Positions 22,563-44,796 of a stretch of DNA of 64,000 nt are shown one piece after another; position 1 is the stretch's first letter; every line of letters begins with the position of its first letter. A model generated the notes under the pieces. That model ran no database searches and was not told the origin of the DNA. It was given only the letters and a program-made list of their open reading frames with translations. Position numbers and translations under genes: made by a program. This DNA comes from Rhynchonema sp. JSB1_4 (lineage: Eukaryota > Nematoda > Chromadorea > Monhysterida > Xyalidae). The stretch lies in assembly GCA_030248065.1 (NCBI GenBank), contig JASAMV010007963.1, positions 124,001 through 188,000 on the forward strand, read 5' to 3'.

Positions 22563-24790
22563 ATGCCTCCATGCGTTTTTGCTCCTCGTCAGTACATCAA
22601 ACGCTTGCTATCACTCGCCGCAGTTCTAAGCGCTGCACTGCTTTTGACCTCCAAGATCACCATCACAATCGACGTAAGTTGTGATAAAATCGGCTAGGAC
22701 CATGATTTTGCCAACAGTCGATGTATACTGTAAATTGAATTTTAGCTTTCTTCTGAAGACAACAAAGCAAGTGAAGAGGAGTCGACGAGTGCGAGATCGC
22801 GTGACACAAGCGCACACACAAACGTGACCAAGCCGAAGACGAAACAAACGCCATGTCCGAAACCTGCCAACAAGTCACAAGGTGGTGCGCTGCTGTATCC
22901 AACATTCCGTCGAACTAAAGGGCAACATAGCATTTCCAACAATTACAGCAATTCAAAAATGTAGACAATGCCAAGTGTGGGAGAGTACACTAGCGAAAAG
23001 TAACTGGTCTCACAACGAGCTGATCCGAAAAATGTACGTTGGTCTGGTGAAGATGACCGTCACTGGATACGCCATAGAGACGGCGGCTGTTAAATTCGGT
23101 GGTTCGGTTCATTGTTTTTCCTCAATCGACACTGGGTTTGTCAATGTGAACTATGGCTGACGGTGTGCACTTCGTTAGCATCAAGGTCGGGTGTGAGCGG
23201 AATCTGGTGAGACTTTGAGTTGCCACCAAATATTTTTATCGCAATACACCCATCTGTGAAACCTCTGCCGGCCGCTGGCCATGCGCGTCCATGCATATAA
23301 CACGCGCGCGTGTTGCACAGTCATTTTGCACTGGCCTCGAGCGTGTTGAGCATAGGCACATATGGTCAGCTGGCTGCGGATTCACAGATGGGTGTAGTAT
23401 TATAGAAACATTTTATGCGAAATTAAAGTCCAGCCAGATGCCAGCAGAGTGCATACTGGCCTATGCGCTTTAGTTGTGTAGACGAGTTCAGCACCACGCA
23501 GATAATTCGAACCGTATTCTGACGTTTACCGAGTGGAAGCGGTTTCTCGGGGTCGATCGGCCTTCATTTGGTTACACAATGACAGGTCAGAAGGAGTCGC
23601 TTCGTCCACCCTCGATCATGAGGGCTTAACCTGAAATAACCGTTAGTGTTTCACACAGGCATGAAAAGGGTCAACCACCTGGAGTGGGTGATGGAGACTG
23701 CCATACGAGAGAAAGTCGACGGCGATTTCATCGAATGCGGCGTGTGGCGTGGAGGCAGATGACCTGAGGGTTGAGTATTGCCAAAATCATGTGACACCTT
23801 ATCAACTTATCCAGGCTCATCAATAGTTGCGCGAGCTGTGATCGTGTCTCTGAAATCTGACAAGAAGGTCTACGTGGCCGACTCTTTCCAAGGACTGCCA
23901 AAAGCATCATTAAAAGTGGATAGTGATGGTTTCATGTTCGTGAGTCGATATTCATCCAAGGCTGCGCTTGTGTGAAGCTTTGTTCACTGCCCAAGTCAAA
24001 ATTGGGCAAAATTCACTGTCACGTTCGCACAATAACGCCATTGAATTGCAGTAAAAAGACATACATGCGTGTCTCCCTGGAGCAAGTCAAACATAATTTC
24101 CGACGTTTCCACTTGTTCGACAAAGAAAAGGCATGGAACCGCTTGGAAAACGTCTGCTCTGGCTTTGCCCGTGGAAAACTTGGATTCTCTGCAGGTGATC
24201 TTCCTCCGTGGATTCTTCAACGAATCGATGCCCATCGCCCGCAGGCAAATCAGAAAGTTATCAGGTGAAATGATTAGGATGACGCATCGCTTTATCTCAC
24301 GTGCCATAGTCATATCATTCTATTACGCATTCGAACCGAGTACAGCTTAGGTTACCATGTCGTCGCAAATGCCTGAGAACGAGTTCTCTTTCACTGAATT
24401 GTGCCTGACTAATATCCGAAATGTCATCGCGTCCTTTAGTGCTGCGCCTGGACGGCGACATGTACGAGTCGTGCTTCGACGTGATCAACAACCTCTACGA
24501 TCGACTATCCGTCAACGGATTTGTGGTCGTCGACGATTGGAAGGGGTTTGCATGCAAACAGGCCATTGAAGTACGTATGTCGGGATGCGGTAGGTCACGA
24601 TAACACTTACGCTCCGCATATCCACCAATTTCACTTAAAATAGGAGTTCCGCGGCAATGTTGGCATCACTGAAAAGATCAAATCGATAGACCAGTCATCG
24701 GTGTGGTGGCGCAAAACGACTGAGCACGAATATGATGCCGCGACACTCTACGAACAATTGGTTGTGCCGAAGAAAAAGATTAAAAATTGA
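22563..24790 (+). CDS. TylF/macrocin O-methyltransferase-like, membrane-anchored
   Basis: Ten exons: 22563-22673, 22746-22881, 22949-23098, 23487-23585, 23659-23754, 23815-23939, 24059-24130 (or to 24151), 24195-24264, 24440-24570 and 24644-24790, giving 378 or 385 residues. The N-terminus has one hydrophobic segment (LLSLAAVLSAALLLTSKI), which suggests a type II anchor, then a Ser/Thr/Lys-rich stalk. The catalytic part carries the SAM-binding stretch GDFIECGVWRGG, then YVADSFQGLP, LRLDGDMYES and GFVVVDDWKG, the usual TylF order with the metal-binding Asp residues. The family transfers methyl groups from S-adenosylmethionine; bacterial members act on sugars of macrolides, and nematode substrates are not known to me. 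Intron 5 is GC-AG (donor GAG|GCAGAT). The exon 7 end is ambiguous between a GC donor at 24131 and a GT donor at 24152. The exon 6/7 acceptor is also weak. Confidence 0.8.
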
Positions 24791-25588
24791 ACAAACAATG
24801 TTGTAGCTGTTCTGCTACACTCGGTCTAAGAACTTATTGTTGGAACTTGCGCATTTTTACCATCGGATTTGTAAGCTTTATTAAAGACATTCTATGCCTT
24901 TGCCTTCGGTACGTGACACACATCAAAGCAATGGCTCACATAGTTGAATTGGCTTTTCAAAAACAATGGTGTGCACACACTGAACCAAAGATCGCTTCCC
25001 CTTCGCATATATCTCGTGAAAACGACGATATTGCGCGTTTCACCACGCATGAAATCTGTCTTAAGACTTCACCTACTGCGTGCGTAACGGAAGGTCCAAA
25101 AGTGCTCCGACGCGCGCAGCAACGCAGTAGCTTCGAATATCATGCGCTTATCACGCGGCTGAATTTTCCCAAGGCAGTCACAGTTCCTCGTTTTTTTGTT
25201 CGCCGTTCGGTATCATAGACAAAAAATCCTCAGTAACTGTGCACACATCAAGTGTGCGCAAATTAACTGTCCATGATTGTTTACACAAGAAAATCTGCCT
25301 GCTGTTGGCACATTTTTCAGTTGCAACTGAAAGCAACGAAGCTACACCAATAAGGCTCGTGCACGAAAGACAGGTTGCTGTGCGTGTGTAAGGCAGAAAT
25401 GTTTTTGTGACATCGGGGCCACCGAGTCACTTACATATTCAATTTGTTGATTATAATGTATTCGTGGTAGGTCCATATTGACACAACTGACTCAAGTTTC
25501 GCTATTTTTGGACCGGACACCGGACATACTCATTTCTGACACCATACTACCTTGGGTTGATTTTACAGCGCTTTAGAAAGGTCACAGA

Positions 25589-27104
25589 ATGGCCAACCTA
25601 TATCTGTCAATAATCTACCCGTACCACGACCCGAGCACAGCCCCATGTGGCTTCGAGACCAATCTTAAACGAGGGAGAAACTGCGAGTATCCGGGACTGG
25701 CAACGGAGATTTTCGATCTGATCTTAAGTGAAACAGAGCTGAACTTCACACTTGTCCCGATAGTCACTAATTACTCAGTGTACACCGCACTTGAGATGTT
25801 GAGGACAGGTCAGCATGACACTGTGATTCACTTGCTGACTCCGACTACAAGACGTTTGGATACGTACAATCTTCAACCGACCTCCCACATTGATGCGTAT
25901 ACGGATGTGCCATCTGCCATAGGTATGAATTGTTCTGTTTTTGTGTTGGGCATAAACCTGTGCTCGAAAAAATGTAAACTGTTCCTGATCAAAGGCACGG
26001 ACCACTTTCACATTGACTGGATCCCGAAAACTGCGTCGTTTCTGAACGTTTATGATGCGTACGCGTGGCTGTGTGCAATAATCGTCTACGGGATTTTGAC
26101 AATTTATTGCGCAGCAGATGACAAGGTTCACCGGAGACAAAATTCCGGTCGAAGCTCGCCAACTGCTTTCGTGCTGCTGTCGTTTCTGTCACTGTACATT
26201 CTTGGACTTTACCAAACGGGACTGCTAGCTCAGTTGTTGATACGCCATCCAAGGCATCAGTTTGAGACTATGGACGACATTGTATACCTAATAGAGAGTG
26301 ATCGTGTCAAACTCATGTCGTTTAGCAGCGCTCCGTACTGGCATCAAAACGATTCAAGCACCATCCGGCTAAAGGTGGGTGTCACTCTGGAGAAAATGGT
26401 TAAAGTTTAGTCACACATATTCTGTGGTTTATTCGTGCGGCTTGCCGCCTTTAAAAACATTTTGAGCTCATACCGAAATTGGACAAACACTTAAGTCGGG
26501 CTACAGGCCACATTCGCCAAAAATCCGCCAATTTGGGTGCCACGTTCAAAAGATTTCGTCAATTACCGCACTGAAATTGAATCCGGGGCCGTGATTGCCA
26601 TCGCAGCAGAGTTTTGGCCGTATGAAATAATTGGTAGCATGTGCAACGCTCGATACGTCCCGCTACCTGTGGCCATGGATCACGATTCAATTGTATTTGG
26701 ACCAAGAACATCAAGGTAAGTTCGTTCTTTCAAAGGTCGATATCTTGAGGGCTTTTGCCACAAATATTTAACACATAACAAGGCACCAACCAGTTAAGCT
26801 GTGTTTCAGCGAAATTATCGACGCATTTGACGACACCATTGGACGCAATCAGGAGGTGTTCAGCGTCATTCACCGACGCTACATGCAAAGAATGCTCAAC
26901 AAACGTCAAACTCTAGAGTGTGGCACATCCGAAGTAGATGATTCACGCACGATGAAAGCCGTAGATTTTATTGGAATGTTCGCTGTGCTTATCGTCGGGT
27001 TGTTGGGTGCAGTGGCAATGTTTGGAATTGAGTTACTGTTTTCATATTTTTCGTGCGTGATTGCTTCTGGGGCGGTTCTGCATGCTTTGTCCAATTCTTC
27101 ATGA
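25589..27104 (+). CDS. Ionotropic-receptor-like protein C, no M2 pore loop
   Basis: Exons 25589-25922, 25995-26374, 26507-26715 and 26810-27104 join in phase, giving 405 residues. The splice positions and phases are those of A and B. The S1 lobe (GLATEIFDLIL, HDTVIHLLTP) leads to M1 (YAWLCAIIVYGILTIY), a short charged linker and an M3-like helix ending YQTGLLAQLL. An S2 lobe follows, with WPYEIIGSMCNARYVPLP, and then M4 (FAVLIVGLLGAVAMFGIE). Introns are short (72-132 bp) and free of transposons, unlike A and B. The start is the first ATG after a possible acceptor (GTCACAG|AATGG), so an upstream signal-peptide exon cannot be excluded. From 24791 to 25588 I see no other gene. Confidence 0.8.
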
Positions 27105-27142
27105 ACATACTACTTTGGCTGTGGTTCTTGACTTTCGCGGAC

Positions 27143-27340
27143 CAGTTGAATAAAAGTCAGACCTTGGGCTGCAGCGTGCCGGCGACAAAAGTGCCGTGCA
27201 CTGTGAGCGCCGTAGACCGTTTCGTTTATGTTTGCAGCGCCAGTGGTAGGTTTGCTTGGTGCATTAGTTTTCATTGTTGTGGAATGCCTATTTTGGAGAA
27301 ACAAGCAGGCATTTATAACCAAACTAGCTAATGTGCGTAT
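27143..27340 (+). pseudogene. Relic of a receptor last exon (M4)
   Basis: Downstream of gene C, one frame reads LNKSQTLGC and TVSAVD, matching LNKRQTLEC and TMKAVD of gene C exon 4. The match then shifts frame near 27235 to VVGLLGALVFIVVECLFW, a clear copy of the M4 helix. There is no accompanying exon 1-3. This is therefore a decayed last exon of a fifth receptor copy, starting 39 bp after the stop of gene C. Confidence 0.7.
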
Positions 27341-27792
27341 TTGTTATTCAGCTTGTGTCATTTCGTGCTTGCCTTATTTTTGGTTGTGATTCGCTTCTAC
27401 TGTATGTATTCGCCGTCAAGTCGAGCGTGTTTTGCAATCCTGGAGAACTGTTAGGGCACATACTGCTTGGATGCAGTTATTCGCCCTCATGCCCTTAATT
27501 CGATCGGGACGAATGAGTATTAGGGCTTTTTCGGAAGTTGATTCAGCATCAACAGAGCTGCAGCGCCCACTAAGTGATTAAAAACATGTATATCATCCAC
27601 CCGCGTGATGAAACATGATCTTGTTTGAAGCATGTTGGATTGAACGTACAGATCGCTCATGCGCTGTTACTGAAATTTAATCTTGCATCATGGAATCGGA
27701 ATCAAAAACTCACCAATTGAGATTGCAACAGTGTTACTGGCACATTCAGTTCACGTATAATTTTGCATCGTTGTTTCCTGCAAAGCTTCACC

Positions 27793-28558
27793 ATGGTTAG
27801 TCAACCACTGTCAATCATCTACCCCAACAATGCCCCGAGCTCAGACTCTTGCGGATATCATTCAAACCTGAAACGCACCAGCTATTGCGACTATCCTGGC
27901 CTGGTAACCGAAATGTTCGCCGTGATTTTGGCAGACTCGGAGCTGAACTTCAGCCTAACGTATGTGCGAAATTATTCATTTAGTAATGCACTCAAGATGT
28001 TGAGCCAAGGTCAACACGACACCGTGATACATTTGGTAACCCCGACACCAAAGCGCTTGGACAAGTACAACCTGCGCGCCACTACCTACATTGATGCGTT
28101 TACTGACGTGCCTATGGCCATAGGTAATGCCCTTTACTTCACGATCTTAGCTTTTTTGATTGGCATAACTCTGACACGGAAATAGAGGCCGGCGTTACTA
28201 TCAAGGTACGGAACGGTATAATGTTGACTGGATACCGAAGGCGACATCGTTTCTGAACGTTTATGACGTTTACGCGTGGTTGTTTGCGTTGGTCCTGTTT
28301 GGCATCTTGCTGGTCTACCGAGCCGCTGACGACAGGGTTCACTGTCGAAAAAAATCTGATCAGAGTTCACCGACAGCCTTTGTTTGCTTGTCGATTCTGT
28401 CCTTCTATGTGGTCGGCCTGTACCAGTCAGGGTTGCTGGCGCAGCTGCTGATTCAACATCCAAAATATCAATTTGAAACGTTTGACGATCTAGTGCAATT
28501 GCTGACAACCGGTCGCGTCAAGCTATTGTCGTATATGGCACCAGTGGCGTGCAATTAA
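27793..28558 (+). pseudogene. Ionotropic-receptor-like D, truncated
   Basis: Exons 27793-28123 and 28206-28558 follow the family plan: an S1 lobe (GLVTEMFAVIL, HDTVIHLVTP), M1 (YAWLFALVLFGILLVY) and an M3-like helix ending YQSGLLAQLL. After LLSY, where intact copies continue with ~17 residues to a donor, this copy has a small net deletion, shifts frame and stops at 28556. The family-type donor (AAAT|GTAAGC) survives just after the stop. I find no exon 3 or exon 4 before the repeats that begin near 29.5 kb. It would encode at best S1, M1 and M3 without S2 and M4. The upstream exons show no other damage, so the break looks recent. Confidence 0.7.
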
Positions 28559-29506
28559 ATGTAAGCGAGCCTCTCTGTAGCAGCTACTGATATACGAACC
28601 GGAATTATTGGATCCACATCGAACTTGTCAATAGGATGATCAGGTCGAATCGCTTTGGACTTGCCGTGATCACGTCCGATTTTTACAACGTATTAAGATA
28701 TTTAGTGGAGCCACTAATTTCCAAAATTAATTCCGCAGGAATTATTCACTCTGGCAGGTCTGAGCAACCTTTAGTGGCCTCACTAAATCTCTTCAACAAT
28801 TAGTGGTTGCACCAAGATTTTTAATATCCTCCTCATTGCTAAAGTCGCACGTGAACAACCCATGTCGGACCCGATTCGGTCGCCAAATTTTGATATCGCT
28901 CAGTACTTTCGACCAGGCGTGAACAGAGGATAGGTCCCCCAACACCGTTGTCAGTCAATTTAATAAATCTCTTGTTAGAAAATCAATTTCTGTGTTGTGG
29001 GCTTAGGTTGAAAATGTGTGTTCAGAAACCTGAAGTCCAGGTACACACTAGGTAAAGGTAGGTATTACAGGTAAGGCTGTAGGCATTTGCGTCTGGATGA
29101 AGATTTAATAATGGGCAACTCATCGATTCTTGTCTTCGTTTTCGAATTTAGAGCGCTCCAAGTCTAGGTATCGAGTCCAAAAATGCACTATGTAAAATAC
29201 GCTGAAAGATCGAAATTGCATTTGGGACGCAACACAGAGGTTTAGAGTATCAATATCAAAAATTGAAGCCGAGAACGTAGATGTATTCTCCAGCATAAAT
29301 TAGCCGAGAAATGCATTTGTAGCAAATTTCATTCTGCAACGCCGGCCCTCCAGAAACGATATGAGATGAGATCTTCCAAAAAGGATATTTTTCATGGTCT
29401 TGGGACCTAATCACCCCCCATGTCTGCTTTTGACTACAATGTGCGTGGCAGTAGTCTGGCGAAGCCAAAAGGTGAGCTGACAGGCACATGCAGCTGGCAG
29501 GCAATA

Positions 29507-29730
29507 GGTGATATTTTCGAAACGGTGTAAAGGTCAGTTGGGTGTAAAGGTCGGTGGAAAGCTCGGTCGACAGCTCAGTGTGATAGACCTCGGTGTAAAC
29601 TTGAAACATTCCACGTTAATAACAGGCAATGTTTCACGTTTACACAGAGCTACGCCGACCGAGCTTTCGACCGAACTTTACGCCGACCTTTACGCCCAAC
29701 TGACCTTTACACCGTTTCGAAAATTCCACC
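29507..29730. mobile_element. 224-bp foldback element (copy 2)
   Basis: This is the inverted, nearly identical copy of 14631-14854. It is flanked by a 5-bp direct repeat, CAATA, at 29502-29506 and 29731-29735, which supports a bona fide insertion. Otherwise 28559-30187 shows nothing coding. Confidence 0.85.
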
Positions 29731-30187
29731 CAATAAAGGTTAACTGCTTGTGCTATAAACAGCACGCTCCAACATGTATGAATGCCATTTGTTCTGCCAC
29801 ATGCTTTCCTTCGCTGAAGGTCAATGTTTTGTGTTTATTCTTGGCATGATTCAGAAAGAAGTTGTCTTTGATGTCATGTTTATGTTCCAACCCAACAGGT
29901 AATGCCTTGAACAGCGCGGTACGTAAATGTCCATGGTAGGTAACAAGCACAGGTGTATCATATACCATAACGTCTGAGACAGTTCTTCGATTAGCAATGA
30001 GCGGAAATTGCTTAATGTTATTTCATCTTCTCTCTTACAGTGTTGTTACGAAAAGCAGAGCAATTTTAGTCCATCTTGTATTTCCTGTAAAGATCAGTAC
30101 AAATTTATACACTCACAGTGATCAGTGAGTACAACGTTGCGACCCGATTTTGCAACATGTGGTTTCTTGACTCCATGTCAGAAATTA

Positions 30188-31859
30188 TCATGTTAGTCTG
30201 TTTTGTTAGTCTGTTTTGTTAGTCTGTCGTTTTCTGTAACGTTACAGCATAGGAGAAAAAAAAACAGACTGACATCGACAGACTAACATGAGCACGATCC
30301 TATCTTCAACACTGTGTTTTGTTTTTCAAAGAAAATGGCTTCCAGCATGCGATCACAGCAAATCAGTTTGCACGCGGCAGTGTGTAAAAATGGAAAATAC
30401 GCCTCGTGATGTTTCTGAACTGGTTGCAATTTGTGTCATTTACATAGGGAGCCATTAACTTGTTGCTTTGTGGTGCAATCACATAAAAACGTGTTGAATG
30501 CGTGAATTCAAATAGTTTTATTTATTGCATCACATTTTCCACACTATTTTTGCAATCACGGTGTCTGTTCACATAGGTATAATGAGAAAAACCAGCAAAA
30601 AGTGTTTATCATGTGACCGTCCGAGCTTTGAACCTCCGAGTGCGCAACACGTGCGATCACAAAGCCAAGCCTTTGACCACTAGGACATACGGGCGTCTGT
30701 TGACGGCTGCTTAATGCTTTATATAAACACAAGCAGTGCGACCGAGTGTGTGTGTGTGTGTTGCCGCTGTGCTGCAGCAGTGTGTTGTGTGTCTGTGTGT
30801 GTGTGTGTGTGCTGCGCTGAGTTTAAATCTGCAAGGTTCCTGCTGGGAAATAGCTTGGGTAGGATTGGATCTCAAATCAACATTTTCGCTCTATTATTTT
30901 GCTCATGTCGCAGAGAAAGTTTTTGCACAAAAACACAGGAGTTACTCAAAGCAGTACCACGACCACTGTCGACGCAGTCAGATCGTGTTTTCAGCTTTGT
31001 TCTGCGTTACCTGCTCCTTTTCCCCAAAATGGGCGATAACAGTGAATAAAGCTTATCGTTTCGTTGTGCCTAAAGGCAAAGCCTAGGCGTTTCGTTGTGC
31101 CCAAGGCAAAGCCTAAAAACTAAGTAGGATATGGACAATAAATTGAGGGGGTCCACAAATTTCACTGCCAAAACAGCGCTAGATCGAGGCAGAATTCGTT
31201 TCGTGTGCCTAAGGCAAAGCCTAAAAATAAGTAGGATATGGACAATAAATTGAGGGGGTCCACAAATTTTACTGCCAAAACAGCGGTAGATCGAGGCAGA
31301 ATTCGTTTCGTGTGCCTAAGGCAAAGCCTAAAAAATAAGTAGGATATGGACTGTAAATTGCGGGGGGATCCACAAATTTCACTGCCAAACCAGCGCCAAA
31401 TAGAGCCAGAATTCGGTTCGTAAGCCTAAGGCAAAGCCTAAAAAATAAGTAGGATATGGACAGTAAATTGCGGGGGCATCCACAAATTTCACTGCCAAAA
31501 CAGCGCCAGATCCAGGCGCAATTCGTGTCCGCCAAACACACAATACATTCAGCGGGTAAGCAAAAGTTTCACAGGTAAGAAACACCAATAGCGAAACATA
31601 ATAGTGCGCATTTTCCATTTTTACACACTGCTGCGTGCAAAATGAGTTGCCGTTATCGGATGCTGGAACCAATTTACTTTCAAATCGCATAATGAAAGCC
31701 ATTTTCTTTGAACAACGAAACACAGTGTTAAAGATAGGATCGTGCTCATGTTAGTCTGTCGATGTCAGTCTGTTTTTTTTCCTATGCTGTAGTGTTGAAA
31801 TCCTTAAGTACTGAGGCCGACAGACTAACAAAACAGACTAACAAAACAGACTAACATGA
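30188..31859. mobile_element. Long-TIR foldback element with tandem-repeat core
   Basis: The ends carry three tandem TTAGTCTGTTTTG-type words in opposite orientation, reading CATGTTAGTCTG at the left and CAGACTAACATG at the right. Inverted similarity continues inward for at least 200 bp; for example GAGCACGATCCTATCTT near 30290 has its complement near 31740, and GTGTGTAAAAATGGAAAAT near 30379 has its complement near 31610. Between the arms lie a TG-rich microsatellite (30747-30812) and a ~108-bp tandem array (31094-31530). No transposase is visible. Flanking duplication is not clear. Confidence 0.75.
31094..31530. repeat. Tandem repeat, ~108-bp unit, four copies
   Basis: The unit contains AAGGCAAAGCCTAAAA, AAGTAGGATATGGAC, a G-run followed by TCCACAAATTT, and ACTGCCAAA. 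The first landmark recurs at about 31103, 31211, 31318 and 31428, that is at 107-110-bp spacing. The short frames crossing it are by-products of the repetition. Confidence 0.85.
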
Positions 31860-32284
31860 TCATTAGTGCTCCATGTCGAGTTCTATTTGTCGAACAAATG
31901 AAGATCATGCAGTCGGACCTGTAAATGATGATGGTCATATTGTTGTCATTTTCTTACTCGCGTTCACTGTTTGGCGCAGCTGTATAGGCACAAAAATACT
32001 GAGCGATGTCCAACTTGGGGAACGGAACGATCCGGTGCTACTATGTGTTGTTGCCTTGGTCACGTGACTAATTTGAATTAGGCCACGCTCGTGTCTGTTT
32101 ATCTTTGCTTTCCATACTCATTACTCAGAAACCATGCGAAGCAAGAGACGTCTTGTTTATCTTGTTCATGCACAGTTGTTCTGCAAAGAGAGAAAATGTT
32201 AATCCCATGTGTACATACTGTACCCAGGTTAATACAGCACAGTCATTTGGATGATCACGCAGAAACATCGTCACAATCACAATA

Positions 32285-43640
<11,356 letters not shown>

Positions 43641-44796
43641 TCCTCACAAGTATAGTGTGTGTGAAACATCAACAAGCGAGTTATACATTGTATGTTGAAG
43701 TCAGTTGTGCTCACGCTGATTACGATGCTCCCTGTGTTCTGATATCAAACTTGGTGATCGCTATTATTTGACCGTTCTTGCCTTGGTCTTGGTCGTGCGA
43801 GGTTTTTTTTATCAATTTGATTAACAGTTGCTGATGCCACAAATTTCGAACCGCGCAAAAATTGGTCTGCTGTATCTTTGATTTGAATTCAAGGTGTGCT
43901 TTTCCCTTCGTGTTTGCGGTTGTGAGACGAGTATATTTTGGTTGTGTGTGTGTCACGCCCTGTTTTTTCAGCGCGTTTTTGTTGATTTTGCTTTGACGAC
44001 AGTCAGATTTTATATCCGTAACAGCGTGCGGCTTTAATTTGCAACGTTTCTTTCAATAAAACAAGAAAACAGTGTTGATGTTTCCGAAATTCGCCGGATA
44101 CGTGCCAAAGAGAAAAATCGTGCATCACACTCGCACAACGATGGCGATACTTCCCTTTTATTTATTTTGGAACATTGTAGGTAAAGTACAGTATATCAGA
44201 TCTGGCAAACTGATCAACTTCGGAACTTAAGACAGAGAACAGGAATTTTCGAAATGAAAACGCCTACTACAAAAACGCATTTCACTTTGGTGAACATTGA
44301 GCTTGACGAGGTGTTTGAAACAAAAATGTTGTTTGAAATAAACATAAATAGAATCGAGTGTGCGGGAGGAAAGAAAGCCAGAAAGAGAGTGAAAGGGTGA
44401 GAGAAAGAACTTTGGACAGGCTCGTAATAAGTTCTGAATGAACCCAAGTCGTGTAATGTACTCGAGATATTTATGATGACATGAGTAATATTTACATCAC
44501 AATGAACCGCCACTACTACCTGTACGACAGGCGCCATCACAATGCGCTGGGCCAGTGTTGCAAATTAGACAGAACAAGCAGATGTAGGTTGGTTCACAAA
44601 TTCACAAATCTTGAAGAATGGTTAACGCATTACGTCCCTGCAGTGCCGTTGACGCTCATTTATCATATGTAGTCTAACTAGAGCATCGAAAATGGACCTC
44701 CTGAAAACACGCACGCATCACTGGTGCGACACCACAGGAACGTCTGCGTTCAGAATACTGATGGATGAAATGCGTCACCTACTTTACAATCAGCCA

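Noticed and set aside
24787..25218. 143-codon plus-strand frame after the methyltransferase
   Set aside because: It overlaps the 3' end of that gene in another frame and has no recognisable domain or codon bias.
31269..31723. Minus-strand frames of 90-114 codons with repeated peptide blocks
   Set aside because: They are the translation of the ~108-bp tandem array.
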